Assembly (NCBI GenBank): GCA_958298945.1
Contig: OY282610.1
Coordinates: 30,020,167 to 30,084,166 of the forward strand
DNA length: 64,000 nucleotides
DNA from: Atherix ibis
Lineage: Eukaryota > Arthropoda > Insecta > Diptera > Athericidae
Reading direction: 5' to 3'
A program made the position numbers and the translations under genes. Positions 37,981 to 50,126 of the stretch are shown here, piece by piece. Under the pieces are notes generated by a model. The model was not told the DNA's origin. It made no database searches and saw nothing but the letters and a program-made list of their open reading frames with translations. Positions within the stretch are counted from its first letter, which is position 1; each line of letters starts with the position of its first letter.

Positions 37981-38924
37981 TACTTTCAAGAGAATTTTCT
38001 TCTAAGTTTCCTTCCCAAAATTTTTTATCAGGGACTAAATAAATAGTAGTTTCGAGATTTTGCTGTTGTTGTTTGTAAGGTCCCTTAGGCATGTGCCAAA
38101 TCCACTTCCTGTGGCAATGGTTCGAGATTTTTAAGAACCATTTCACTGTTGTTGTTGTTTGGAGAACTGCCGATTGATATTTAGTACCCACTTTATGCTG
38201 TTTATTATTATTTATTAATTATTGATGTAAATCTATTTGTAACAATAAAATTTCATAGATGAATATAGCATTTAATAGTTAAATTATAATTAATATCAAA
38301 ATTTCTGACTGTTCTGGGGTAGTTTCCGTTGTTTTTTTTTCGGAAAATTATTGCATTTATGGTAAGTTTAAGAATCTTTTGAAGTCATTTTTAATATATT
38401 TTTATGAATATCGAAATTATAAAAGTAATATCGTTTTGCTGATATCGTACATATTGTATGAGTTAATATTATTGTAAATTCTTTTAAGATAAAATTTCTG
38501 TAATTTTTAATATTTCGGCAGAATATGTTTTGTATTTACTGTAGAATCATGGATATTTTTGCATTTTGCAAATTTACATTTAACTAAATTATTAGTAATT
38601 ATTACTAGTACGACATTGAAATTGATTTTTTTTTTTTAATTTTTCTATCAAATCAGTAAAATGAGTTTAAGTTCTTTTAAAATTTATATAAACTCATGTA
38701 AGATATATTAATTTGAATAGAAATTTTCTATATACGATAAAGTTATTTATGAGACTTAGTCAAAATTTATCAATAAAAAATATTTGCTAAAATAATATGT
38801 AAAAATTTAATTATTTGAAAAAAAAAACAAGATGACTTTTGAATTTTTTTCTAATTTTAGAATTACTGATACAATTCGAAATAATTGCTATGCAAATAAT
38901 TTTAAGCTCCTCTGCAAATTCAAG
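37981..38924. other. Unassigned sequence between two jockey remnants
   Basis: The start (to ~38,190) is less AT-rich and carries two related patches (TTCGAGATTTTGCTGTTGTT and TTCGAGATTTTTAAGAACCA followed by TGTTGTTGTTG). I could not assign it. The remainder is AT-rich. Confidence 0.4.
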
Positions 38925-39855
38925 AGCTTTCTTCTGGACTCCTCTGCAAATTCAAGAGCTTTCTTCCTTCAACACGCTACATTATCATAAATTCATATCT
39001 CTCCCAACGACATTTCCTCTCAGAATTCTCGGTAATATATCCTTTTCTAGCCGGAGTCTCACAAGGCAGTATCGTTGGTCCCAATTTATATAATATTTTT
39101 ACCCATGACATCCCATCTGATCGTTATACTATCATTGTTACTTATGCAGATGATACAGCCATACTTGCTATCCATACAAATCCTAACATAGCTTCTAACA
39201 ATTTACAATCCCATGTCCACAACCATCAATCCTGGTTTAAAAGATGGGAGTGGGGGTTAATTAATAGAAGAGTGCTCACGTTACTTGTACATTTTGTCAA
39301 GGGAAACATACCCATTTATACATAAATAGCAACATGATTCAACAATATGATAAAGTACGTTATTTGGGACTTTACCTGGACAAGGGATTAACATGGAACC
39401 CTCATATTAGACTTTAAAAAAACTTTAAGCCACTACACGTTATCGACAACTTCTTAGACTACTGGATAAATGCTCGAAACTAATAATTATAAAACCTATT
39501 TGGAATTATGGAATTGAACTTTGGACGTGATAGGAATTGGAACAAAACGTTCCAATTCCTTATAATCCAAGATCCTCCGTAAAATTGTTGATGACCCCTT
39601 TTATGTTCGTAAGAACTTAATACATCGTGATCTTAATGTTCCCTTTGTTCAGGACCTGTGAATTTCCCGCTATCCAAAATTTCACTCCTGTTTATCCTAT
39701 TATCATAATCCACTTGTGATAGAATTGTCCTGTACTGTCCTTCCCGGAAACACATATCGGACACTTAAGAAACAATGTCGTAGAGATTTTCTAGTGGAAT
39801 TTAACTTCCATTAGTTGGAGAAATGTCGATGGGTGTTTACTCCCACTTCATGATG
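38925..39855 (+). mobile_element. Jockey-like LINE remnant with intact YADD box
   Basis: After a small direct repeat (CTCCTCTGCAAATTCAAGAG at 38,909 and 38,940), plus-strand frames read SSRSLTRQYRW / LAGVSQGSIVGPNLYNIFTH, TYADDTAILAIHTNPNIASN (catalytic Asp pair at 39,146-39,160), SHVHNHQSWFKRW, NPHIR, then after frameshifts KPIWNYGIELW, KILRKIVDDPFYVRKNLIHR, YHNPLV, RTLKKQCRRDFLVEFNFH then a stop at 39,813. About 40 bp of 3' untranslated sequence with GATGGGTGTTTACTCCCACT follows. Palm and thumb order is complete, but stops and shifts make it a pseudogene. Confidence 0.78.
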
Positions 39856-41692
39856 CATAAGATAGTTAATTAAAATGTTATGTACAATATATCTGCTTCT
39901 TACAATGTAATATAAAAACAAATTGTATATGAAAATCAGTCATTATTGGATGGATAATTAAAAGAAATTTTTTTTAATAATGCAAAGGTCATAGTAGTAA
40001 CTATGTAAATAGACTAACACTATTTTTTTTAGCTCTTGTCTTCTTTAATAAAGCATAAATATTATTTTTTAATTATGCACAAATATATGCACAAATTGTG
40101 TATTGTAACAAGGAATATTTTTATTTGATATTTTTCCCAATTTCATTTTAACAAGACCTCACTACGCTTGAAATATATTGTTCGAGTTATCGAATTTATC
40201 AGTAGTGGTAAGTTCGCATCCGAATTCATTAAATTTGAGCTTTTGGCTTTCGACTTTAGGCTTATCGGTTGTGCTGAATTGGGGATTTTTAACCTTTCGA
40301 CTGTATGCCCACAAATACGTGTATGCATATGTGGGGACGCTCTGCTTTTCTTTTGGTGCAGTCCATTTAACGAATATATTCGTATATAAATATATAGTAT
40401 GCTCAGATTCTGTAACGACAGTCCGTTTATTACGATACGCAAAATTCATTTTCGTTTCGTGGAATTTTCTAAACATTTGTATTCACAAAATCATTCTATA
40501 GAGCTATGCGAATAGTGTCAATATGTGAATAGTGAATGGAGTCCACATTGAAGTGCATAGTTCGGTTGAGTGTAAATTCTGTAAATCAGCGGCAAAACTT
40601 GGTTATAGCAACAACGCCAAGGATACGAAAATACATCAACAGCTAAACAGAAAATGAACGGACAATTTCAAATTTGCAAGGATGAATAACCCGATGGTTA
40701 TATAAAATGGTTAGGACTATTATGCGTGGCCATAACAAACGATTCATCGAAATAGACAAGCACTATTTCCCGTGATGGTTTTCGATATGTGCTCTTATTT
40801 GTATAGGTTTTATTGAGCATAGATCTGAAAGCAAACAAAAGGATTCTACGTCAGTTTAGAGTTGATATGTTTTTTTTTTTTTTTGGAAATTTTTTTCTAG
40901 TTCAATTCTAAATTGCAAACACAAAACAAAAATAACAACAAAAAAATTATTGAACGTGTACTCCACTTCTGTTCGTTCGAAAATATTCCAACAACTTGCA
41001 AAATTCGATCGTTCATCGAGTCTATAAAATTGTACTTTTCAATATACAATATTTTTTTTTTACTTTGCAAGCAATTTATACATGTGTAAGTTAAAAGTTT
41101 GCACATATATAAAATAAACAAAAATTTAACAAAAAAATATGCCGAAATAATATAGTATTGGGCGCTGATGTATTTGAACAGACTCTAATGGTAACATAGA
41201 TGACAATTTTCGAATTGCGTATATATGCGATATCCTGACAGATCCTTAATGTAAACTGTGAATTGTTCTGTCGTTATTGAATTTTTTTTTCTTAAATCCT
41301 GGTGAAATTTCATAACAAACAAAAAAGTTCACTCTGGATTACGAAGAGGACTGCACCGCTAAAACGTAATTAATGCCAGTAAACTGTAAGAGTAGATTTA
41401 ATCGTTTTGACGTCTATCAATGATGATTTTTCACCACCAAAAAAAAAAAAAAACTTTTAATAAAAGTCATTTGATTATGAAATTTTCTTGTATAAAAAAT
41501 TAAATTAAAATTTCCATGAATAGAGAATATTTTTAAAGAAAAATATATATTTTTAAGTAGAAAAAAATCAAAGAAAAGATCTTAAAATAAATTTTTTTTT
41601 TAAAGTCTCGATTTTTTCCTCTAAAATTTTTTTATTTAAATTTAATAAAAGTCCTAAGTAAACATGGATGAATAATTTCTTATTCTGACCTA
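39856..41692. other. AT-rich stretch without recognisable gene
   Basis: Region 40,143-40,501 is open in four frames, but none resembles a protein family. It is simply poor in stop codons. Confidence 0.45.
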
Positions 41693-42969
41693 CGAGGGTC
41701 ATTCAACAAGTACTTAGCCTACAAAAGAAAAATGAAAATTTTGGAAAGGTGGCAATTTATATTTGCCACATAATCCCTTTCAAGCTCGATACACTTGGCC
41801 CAGCGATGCTCTAACTTTTTTAACCCGTCCAAAAAATACATTTTCTCGAGGGAAGCAAAATAGGCCTCCGTGGCGACGATGACCTCCTCATTCGACCCAA
41901 ATCTATTCCCGGCGAGTGATTTTTTCAGGTTTGGAAACAAAAAGTAGTCACAGGGGGCCAAATCTGGAGAGTACGGTGGATGGGGCAGCAATTCGTAGCG
42001 CAATTCGACCAATTTGGTCATAGCGACGGCGGAGGTGTGAGCCGGCGCGTTGTCGTGGTGGAACAGCACTTTTTCTTCGCAAAGCGGGGCCGCTTTTTCT
42101 TCAATTCGACGTCAAATCGGCCCAATAAGTCAGCATAGTAGCGCCCCGTGATTGTTTTACCCTTCTCGAGGTAATCGATGTGGATCACACCTTGTGAATC
42201 CCAGAAAACGGTGGCCATCACCTTTCCGGCCGATCGAACAGTCTTCGCCTTCTTCGGAGCACGTTCGCCGGGTGAAGTCCACTGTTTCGACTGTTCCTTG
42301 GTCTCTGGTGTATACCAGTGAATCCATGTTTCGTCGACGGTCACGAAACGACGCAAGAACTCTGCTGGATTGCGCTGAAACAGCGCCAAACACGTCGCCG
42401 ATGTGGTCTCACGGTTGCGCTTGTTTTCCGGTGTGAGCAAACGCGGCACCCATCGCGCCGACAGCTTTCTCATGCCCAGTTCTTCGTGTAGAATATGATG
42501 CACCGTTCCTACTGCGATGCCCACAGTCTCAGCTATCTCGTGAGCCTTCAATCGACGGTCTGCCAATACGAGATCGTGGACTTTTTTAACGTTTTCCTCC
42601 GTAGCAGCCGTTTTTGGGGCACCTGGGCGTTGCTCATCAAAAACCGACGTGCGGCCACGAACAAACTCGTTGAAACAATTTTTGACGGTCGCCATCGAAG
42701 GAGAAGAGTCACCATATACAGCATCAAAGCGATCTTTGATTTCGCTGCGCGTTTTCCCTTCCAAAAACAAGAATCTAATCACCGAACGATATTGTCCTTT
42801 TTCAATTTTTGTGCAACCGACCGACATGCTCGCTTTCAAAGGCTCTCAAAACAAAACTAATGAAGGGAATCGACTGAAACTTTGACAGTAGGCTACTAAA
42901 AGAATGTACTTCTTCTGTGACAGCAGTTACATCGGGCTGTGAGGCTAAGTACTTGTTGAATGACCCTCG
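41693..42969 (-). mobile_element. Irritans-like mariner, complete, nearly intact
   Basis: Near-perfect terminal inverted repeats: CGAGGGTCATTCAACAAGTA at the left and the same sequence in reverse complement at the right, continuing CTTAGCCT / CTTAGCCTC. TA target duplications lie at 41691-41692 and 42970-42971. Length is 1277 bp. The body is visibly GC-richer than the flanking DNA, with codon use unlike the neighbourhood, which suggests a recent arrival. Confidence 0.95.
41719..42839 (-). pseudogene. Irritans-like mariner transposase with a single frameshift
   Basis: Reading starts at ATG 42839 (or 42827, MSVGCTKIEK). Features in order: first HTH (KTRSEIKDRFDAVYG), linker RPGAPKTAATEENVKK, second HTH (AHEIAETVGIAVGTVHHIL), WVPRLL linker, first catalytic Asp in VTVDETWIHW, AGKVMATVFWDSQGVIHIDY, then a shift in an A-run at about 42,075 (FAKKK) where one A appears to be missing. 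The second frame continues LFHHDNAPAHTS (second Asp) and YSPDLAPCDYFLF (third Asp, 34 residues later). The protein would total about 350 residues. This single indel is the only lesion I see. A sequencing error in the homopolymer cannot be excluded. Confidence 0.93.
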
Positions 42970-42971
42970 TA

Positions 42972-45128
42972 ATTTTGAACAAATTTTCCAGACTATGCGA
43001 TTAGTTTTTCTTAGTATTTAATATTAAAAATAGTAGAATAATATTAAATTCATGCTGACATAATTTTTAGTAAACAAATTATTCAGCGAATGGATTTTGA
43101 TTTAGTTCATATTACAAGACCTTTATTCATATCGAACTTCTTTTAAGTGAATAAAATTTCCTAACTATGTGATTTATAATTGTTAACTTTGAGGGTCGTA
43201 ATTTTTGCTGACATAATTTTGATTACACAAAATTATCTGATCATGCGATTTGTTATAATCTATTTTTTAAAGTGAATAAAATTTACTTTTAGTGTTTTCT
43301 TTGAAGGTTATAATCCGCACTGACCTAGTTTTGATAAAAAGAAAATTGCTATGGTTTACTGTTAGCCCATTCATGATGATTTTTGTATGTATTTAAAGTG
43401 ACTTTATTTTTGTATGATTAACCCCTGTATCTACTCTCTTTTATTTAATAGATACTTTGGCCGGAATGTTAATATATCTTTGGGCCTAACCATTTTCTTC
43501 TCTTTTTTACTTTGATAGAATTTTGGTTTAATTTATAGTTTTTTTTTATTAAAGTGTAAACTAATTTCTTTAAATATAATTTTATTAAATCTATCATTCT
43601 TTAATATATTGTAGATTCACATATCTTTTATCATTTCTATTTTATCAAGTCAAAACGTTCAATATTTCTATGATAATAAATGGATTTAAAAACGAATTAC
43701 AAATATTATTGGAATTTTTATAAATTGAATACTATAGCTGATATGTTTGTAAATTTTATACAAATGCATACATATTTTTGTAAGAGATATTTTTATATAG
43801 ATACAAATTTCACTATTGTGATTTTGATTTTTTGTTTGTCGGCTTTGTTATTCATAGAATTATGGTAGGAAATTATTATTAAAGCAAAAATAAACCATGA
43901 CCATAAACCTTACTATTAAATGATAAAATGCTTCTTTCTCTTTTTCTATTTTTCATTTGGATACACTGGCATATATATTAATAACCTTACTATGTAAATT
44001 TTGATATGGAGCTCAAGTTTTCAGGGATTACAATTGTCGATAACGGATTATTGGATTAAATAAAAAATAAAAATCAACGAATCCATTTGACCATCTATAA
44101 TTTTCCAGCGATTTTATCGAGTATATACAATATTTTGTGATTGTATATTTACTTGCAAATAAATAAAAAAATCCGTATACTTGTATATCCTGAATTAAAA
44201 CTCATATGATACATATGATCATATCTACATAGATGTACATAATAATGGATAGTATTTTGATGTTTATTGTTGTTTTATTTAAAAATTATAGGTACTTTAG
44301 TGAGAATCTTCCTGCTCTTTTTTGTTAAGATTCGAAATTAAATAGTCATATTTATGAATAATAATATTTATTTAAAAGTTCAGTTATGATATTAGACAAA
44401 CGTTATAGATTCACGGAAAAATAAATTTGATATTTTATATTATAATTAGTATAAAAAAAAAGAGATGAAATATTTTTCTATACATTAATAATACTTACAA
44501 ATTTGTATCATGAATTTATTGCTAGGATAATTGATAATGAATGCTCGTATATTCTTCTTAAATTACGTTTACGATGGTAACTTAGAATAAATGCTATTAT
44601 ATCTGTTAATAAGAAAAACGGGAAAAAAATTCTTCATCACATTAGTTAATTAATAAAGATTAAGTGGACCGTAATTATCATTAGACCGGCATGATAAAAA
44701 TTTTCCCTCCCACGTATTGAAACATAAAGAAATTCACTGTTCTATGGCGTATAGTAGTTATTTAGTTACCAACATATAAAAAAGGAAATAATAATTATAA
44801 CGAATATCTTCTTAAATTCATTTTATTAAGTTTGGACGAAATAATTATTAATTCTTTATTTATTGTTGAAATTTCATTACAAGAATAAATTCAGAAAATT
44901 TTTCCCATGTAATAAAATTTTTAATCTGATTACATGAAGATGGGCAGATATTTCAATAAAAAAAAAATATTATTATTTTTTATTTTTATTTTTATAAATA
45001 ACTCTACAGAAAAGAACTTTTTTATCTTTAAAACGCAAAATGTTAAAGGATACAGTATTTTCTCGATACTTGATAATGAAATTATATTACAATGCATTAT
45101 AATTACTGCGTTTCATAGGTACGGCATA
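42972..45128. other. AT-rich stretch without recognisable gene
   Basis: No motif supported. Confidence 0.5.
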
Positions 45129-45905
45129 TATGGCTTTCGATACAGACGCCATCTCATATCTTTTAGATACTGACGCTAAATATAATAATAAATAAGGCAA
45201 CCATGCACAATTATAATAATAAACAAGGCAAACAAGCACCATTAGAACAATAAACAAGGCAACCATGCATACAAAAAAACATGACTTCTAGATACTCACG
45301 CCATTTCATGACTTCTAGATACTGACGCCATTATAATAATAAATAAGGCAACTATGCACCATTATAATAATAAATGACGTAACTATGCATACAAAAAAAA
45401 ACATAACTTCTAGATACTTACACTATTTCATGATTTATAGATACTGACGCCATTTTAATAATAAATAAGGCAACCATGCCCATTATAATAATAAGTAAGG
45501 CAACAGTGCATCATTATAATAATAAATAAAGCAACTATGCGTACAAAAAAACATGACTTCTAGATACTGATACCATCTCATGACTTCTAGATACTGACGC
45601 CATTTAAAAAATAAATAAGGCAACCATGCACCATTATAATAATAAATTAGACAACAACGCATGCAAATAAAACGTGACTTCTAGATACTAACGCCATCTC
45701 ACGACTTCTAGATACTGACGCCTTCATTATAATGAATAAGGCAACCATGCACAATTATAATAATAAATAAGGCAACCATGTACCATTATAACAATAAACA
45801 AGGCAACCATGCAAACAAAAAACATAACTTCTAGATACTGATACCATCTTATCACTTCTAGATACTGACGCCATTATAATAATAAATAAAGCAACCATGC
45901 ACGCC
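45129..45905. repeat. Two-level minisatellite (AABBB-AABB higher-order array)
   Basis: The array alternates a ~27-bp unit A (CTTCTAGATACTGACGCCAT) and a ~29-32-bp unit B (ATAATAATAAATAAGGCAAC then CATGCAC). A always occurs as a pair (27 bp apart), followed by three or two B units and a short ATACAAAAAAA-type tail. The first A of each block starts at 45,134 (diverged), 45,285, 45,407, 45,557, 45,678 and 45,828, giving spacings of 151, 122, 150, 121 and 150. The blocks therefore alternate 3B, 2B, 3B, 2B, 3B, with a last block cut after one B. The true period is about 272 bp. Confidence 0.93.
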
Positions 45906-46655
45906 TTCTCACTAGATATTTTTAACTTTAATACGTTACATGCAATATTATTAAAATCTATGAAAAAAAAATATAAGTAATTTTAGACCAATCATTAATT
46001 ATTCAAAAAGTTCGTTTACATTTTAATATAATAAAACCTTTTTTAAGTATCTTTTTTTTATTGACACTTCTATGGGTATTTACTCTCACATATTCCTCTC
46101 CTGTAATTTTATTGTCTTTATTATATAATCTATTTATCATAATATTTATGTAGTTATAAATATAAAATTTAATTAAAAATAAATATTGGAAACGACTATC
46201 TTGACGCCTGACCTTTCTTTAATTCTGTTTAGCAAAAAATTCATATTTACGAGGTAAATATTTATTGAACTACTTTATGAGCTTTTCCTTTTACCAAAGA
46301 TTCATCGTTTTCGGAATATTTAATTGTAGATAATATGACCTACAAGATATTTTGATGAAGAGACTAGTAATTTCTATACACTACAAAAAGTGTCTTGAGA
46401 TGATTTTTGTTAAAGACGGCAGCAAATAAATTTTTTAATTGTGTAATATAAAAAAAATATTGTCAGCTTTATAATATTAAAATGTACATAATTAAAAATA
46501 GTTTGCATCTAAAAATATTTGATAAATTTCAAGGAAAATAGTAAAGGATTTTTGGTACTCGTTGCATAAAAGTGATAACGCTTTCGAAATACCGGATAAG
46601 AGCACTGCGTCAACGCTTTCGAATGTAGAGTCATAAACGTGAACTTAACCAACTT
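45906..46655. other. AT-rich sequence without recognisable gene
   Basis: Nothing supported. Confidence 0.5.
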
Positions 46656-46722
46656 TAACAAAGGCAAAGACAAAATAAAATAATTATTATATAATTATTT
46701 TATTTTGTCTTTGCCTTTGTTA
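46656..46722. repeat. Perfect palindrome, 32-bp arms
   Basis: Arms 46656-46687 and 46691-46722 are exact reverse complements around a 3-base spacer (TAT). The outer part of the arm reads AACAAAGGCAAAGACAAAAT. It lies directly beside the end of a mariner remnant. Confidence 0.97.
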
Positions 46723-46739
46723 TATATAAACACCAAAAT

Positions 46740-47000
46740 CTCTTTTTCTAACATAAAATTCGTTGATGGATATGACCGAGTGACAGGGTGCATGGTGGAG
46801 CATTGAATTGTCTACAATCTCTGCTCTGATACCCTTTTTCTGAGCTTTTTAAAAATTTCTCTATTCTGTAAAGAAGTTCTTAAAAAAATTTCACATTTTC
46901 ATCAGTTTTCAAAGTTGCAGGTCTCCATGAGCAAAATTCATATTCCACTTCTTTTCGGACATCCGAAAATGTCCCATGCCCCCGAAAAATTTGTACGCCT
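46740..47000 (-). mobile_element. Mariner remnant lacking the second catalytic Asp
   Basis: Minus-strand frames: SDVRKEVEYEFCSW (xDIRGxVxYEFxPxG region), KKGIRAEIVDNSMLHHAPCH then SVISINEFYV. The last block is the mariner LHHDNAPCHTAISINEFL motif with two codons (Asp-Asn) missing in frame. The rest of the gene is not recognisable. It may belong to the same old family as the 18.6 and 48.7 kb copies. Confidence 0.58.
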
Positions 47001-48724
47001 TGGCACTTACCAAGCTTAACAGAAAATTTCATTGTTCAAAATTTTGCTGTTGTATTTTTTTTAATGCACTAAAAAAATCACTTATCACACTCTATAGGGT
47101 GTCGCGTAGCCTAACTGACGAGGTTAAAACTTCTACGAGGCACTAACGTTCAATCAGTAAGGATAAAAAATAACTGGTCCGCATCGTGTCTCGATGGCTG
47201 TAAGTGATGCCAGAACCATTATTTTTCTACAACTGCTCGTCATTCGAAATTCTATAAGTGCTCTTGAATAATTTTTGGACAGCATCACAACAAAAGAATT
47301 TGGGGTCACAATACAGGAATTCGGATAAGGGATCAACTTTCCAATACTTAGTAGCATGAATAAGCTTCTTGAAAATTCTTTTAATTAAAAATCCTTTTTA
47401 TATTCTAGTACAAGTATCTGTGTCTATATTTGTTGTTTCGAAAATATTTTTTTTTACATACAATTTAATAAGAGTTTTCATTAATAATAAACCCTATAAA
47501 TTACGTATAATCTTTATTATACGATAAAGAAAGAATGAATGAAAATTAAAAAAAAATCCTATTTTATCTAACCGATAATTATGTATAAAATTATAAATTT
47601 TATATAAAATAGTAAATAAATAAATATTTTAGAAAATTGGTAAAATCAAACTCTTCCGAAAATTGAATTAATATTTGATAATTTGAATAAAAACATTTAC
47701 TTGTACAAGACAAATACGAACGCCTTCTTGTCATTTCACACATTCCTGCATCCTGACAAACTTTACCATAAATACTAGCTTATGTGAGTGCTTTCACATG
47801 ATTTTACTGTATTTAATAGCAAATATTCAACTAATTTTCTTAAATGCTGAAGTGCGATGAACTACTTCTTGAGTACTACAATATTTCCATTAATTTCGGT
47901 TTCAAGATACTCTTCTCTAGTACTAGAAGAGCACATAGCATAATTGTTATTGTAGATTAAAATTTAGTGAAAATTTTCTATGTCTCTTATAGAATACAAT
48001 AAGTCAACCAGTTTTCTTAGTCCCGGCTGTTGCGTTTGCCATTTCCTCCTTATTACTCGTAATCGTAGAGTATTCAGGATTATTGGGGTAGCTGCCCATA
48101 TTTTTGTTAGTATACTTTTGTTATTGTCTCGACTGGCAGAGACATAAGTGGCCACGTGATTTATTAATTGCTTTATTAATTAAATTCTATTGTATTTGTA
48201 TAGTGAACTTCTTTAATATATATAAATGCTCGTTTTACCATGTTTCGTTTCCTTTTAAAATAATCGACGAGAAATATTTTCTTTATTATACATTAAAGGA
48301 AAGGTATCATTAATTTTCTTATAATATATATATATATATATTATATAATATATTAATGCCAACTTTTATATGTAATCATATTTGTATAATAAATACACTT
48401 ATTTTCTAAGCAATAAAATTCTGTACTTTAAGTATTATATCATCATAGAAAAAGGAGTGAAGAAATTCTTATAAATGTTCATTCGAAATTGTAAAATTTT
48501 TAATTGTTCCATTAAATTGATTAGAGTAAATAATAGTTCTTTTGCTTTATTGAAGAAAAAAAAATTATTAGATAATAAAGTAGTTTATTTATTTGGTATA
48601 ACTTATTGACAACTTTTTGTAAGGACCCTAAAATATACGAGGTGAAGCAGAAAAACAATAAAGGTGAGAGTGATCTATTTTTCCCGTCAGAATGCTTGTC
48701 CGATCTTTATTAAGAGCACACTTT
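47001..48724. other. Unassigned sequence
   Basis: The patch at 47,090-47,360 is less AT-rich and has a 67-codon minus-strand ORF of unknown nature. An imperfect (TA)n palindrome lies at 48,321-48,353. No family recognised. Confidence 0.4.
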
Positions 48725-49200
48725 TTTTGGTTGGCATAAAGTATTTTTGGAGGGTCCAGACTCAGTAGAAGACATATTACGATCAGAGAGGCCTTCTTGA
48801 TCGAAACCTAAGATTATTATATTATATTAAGAGTAAGAATTCTTATGAGGTCAGACCATCGATTTATATTGAAACTAATGAAGAAGTCCTTGAAATGCTT
48901 AGAAATAGTGTTTCTCGCGTCAGATCGGACATAATTGGATATTTCACATCTGCACCTGTCACCCCTTTTTACATGCTATTAGTTCGTTTGGCTTTTTCTC
49001 AGCTCCCCAAGATCAAAAAAAACTTTAAAGGACATCATCTTAGTACTGTCTTTAATATTCCAAGGAGAGTAACAGAAATGCTGAAACCGATTCCAGTTGA
49101 AACCCTCCATAATTGGATATTCCACAGAAGAAAAACTTCCCAAGGGAGATAATATTAATGTACAAAAAGAAAATAAATTGTTGGAAAAAAAACGGTTATA
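48725..49200 (+). mobile_element. Old mariner remnant (family of 18.6 and 33.9 kb)
   Basis: WHKVFLEGPDSVEDILRSER then PS (mariner F-EGRESVEDDERSGRPS), RPSIYIETNEEVLEMLRNSV, then after loss of the catalytic core FAFSQLPKIKKNFKGHHLST, NIPRRVTEMLKPIPVETLHN (PKLK-LKGxxF-TVENI-VTxxLKxIP region) and EEKLPKGDNINVQKENKLL, aligned with the end of the 33.9-35.3 kb copy. About two fifths of the gene remains. Confidence 0.65.
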
Positions 49201-49228
49201 AAACTATTTTGATGCTTGGTAATATATA

Positions 49229-50121
49229 TTGGATGTAAAGGAAAGTTCTGTCGTTTTTTGTTAAGAAATACTAAATTTTTTTTCACTTTTTATTCAAAAA
49301 TTAGTCCAAAATATAATTTCCTTTATTGGTTACAACTGTCTGCCAGTGTTCTGGTAGCTTATCCAATCCCCTGGAAAAGAAGTACTTGTTTTTGGACGCT
49401 AAGTATTCTTCCACTGCCATTTGGACACCCTCATAATTTATATATTCATTTCCATTAAGAAAGTTTTGCAGCGCCCTGAACAGATGATAGTCAGATGGTA
49501 CAATATCTGGAGAATATGCTGACTGAGGTAGAGCTTCCCAACTCAACTCTGCAATTTTTTGTACGATTTTTCTTGTTATGTGCGGGTTAGCGTTGTCATG
49601 GTGAAGAATTACACCATTTCTGTTGGCCAAATAAATTTTCTTTATTCAAAACACCAAGTTCCGAACAGTAACGATCAGCATCGACCGTATAATTTTCTTT
49701 CAGCAACTCATAGTGGACAATACCCCTCCGATCCCACCAACAACACAACATAACTTTCTTTTGATGCACGCCAGCTTTGGATGTGGTCGGTGACTTCTCC
49801 CCTTTTTAAACATATAATCTTTTCTTACCACATGTTTATAAAATATCCATTTTTCATCACCAGTCACCAAACGGTTCGAAAACGGTTCTCTTTTGTGACG
49901 AGGAAGATTTGAAATTCGATCTATTAATTTTTTTTGCCTAATTCGTGTAGCACCCAAACAGAGAGTTTGGACACAAAACCAAGCCTTTTAATATGCACTA
50001 AAGCAGTAGTCTGATAAATTCCAAGCTTAATGTCACATTGACATCTGATGGCCTTCCTGATCTGGGTTCATCTTTTAAAGAAAAAGTGTTCAAAAATGAC
50101 AGAACTTTCCCTTACACCCAA
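49229..50121 (-). mobile_element. Mariner with both TIRs, N-terminal deletion
   Basis: Left end TTGGATGTAAAGGAAAGTTC and right end, in reverse complement, TTGGGTGTAAGGGAAAGTTC, both continuing TGTC. TA lies at 49227-49228 and 50122-50123. Length is 893 bp. The minus-strand pseudogene begins right at the TIR with FSLKDEPRSGRPSDVNV, so the first HTH is deleted. It continues HIKRLGFVSKLSVWVLHELG, VTGDEKWIFY (first Asp), CCWWDRRGIVHYEL-type sequence in shifted frames, LHHDNANPHITR (second Asp), YSPDIVPSDYHLF (third Asp, 34 residues later) and PEHWQTVVTNKGNYILD, with a stop at 49301. The triad is intact, but frames and the N-terminus are lost. Confidence 0.88.
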
Positions 50122-50126
50122 TAATA

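Noticed and set aside
40143..40501. Four overlapping ~100-codon ORFs
   Set aside because: Openness in many frames at once reflects low stop density. No frame shows protein-like motifs.
45129..45905. CRISPR-like repeat array
   Set aside because: The intervals are themselves repeats with no unique spacers, no cas genes are near, and the genome is eukaryotic.
47090..47360. Less AT-rich patch as part of the adjacent mariner remnant
   Set aside because: The translation does not align with any mariner segment, so it was left unassigned.
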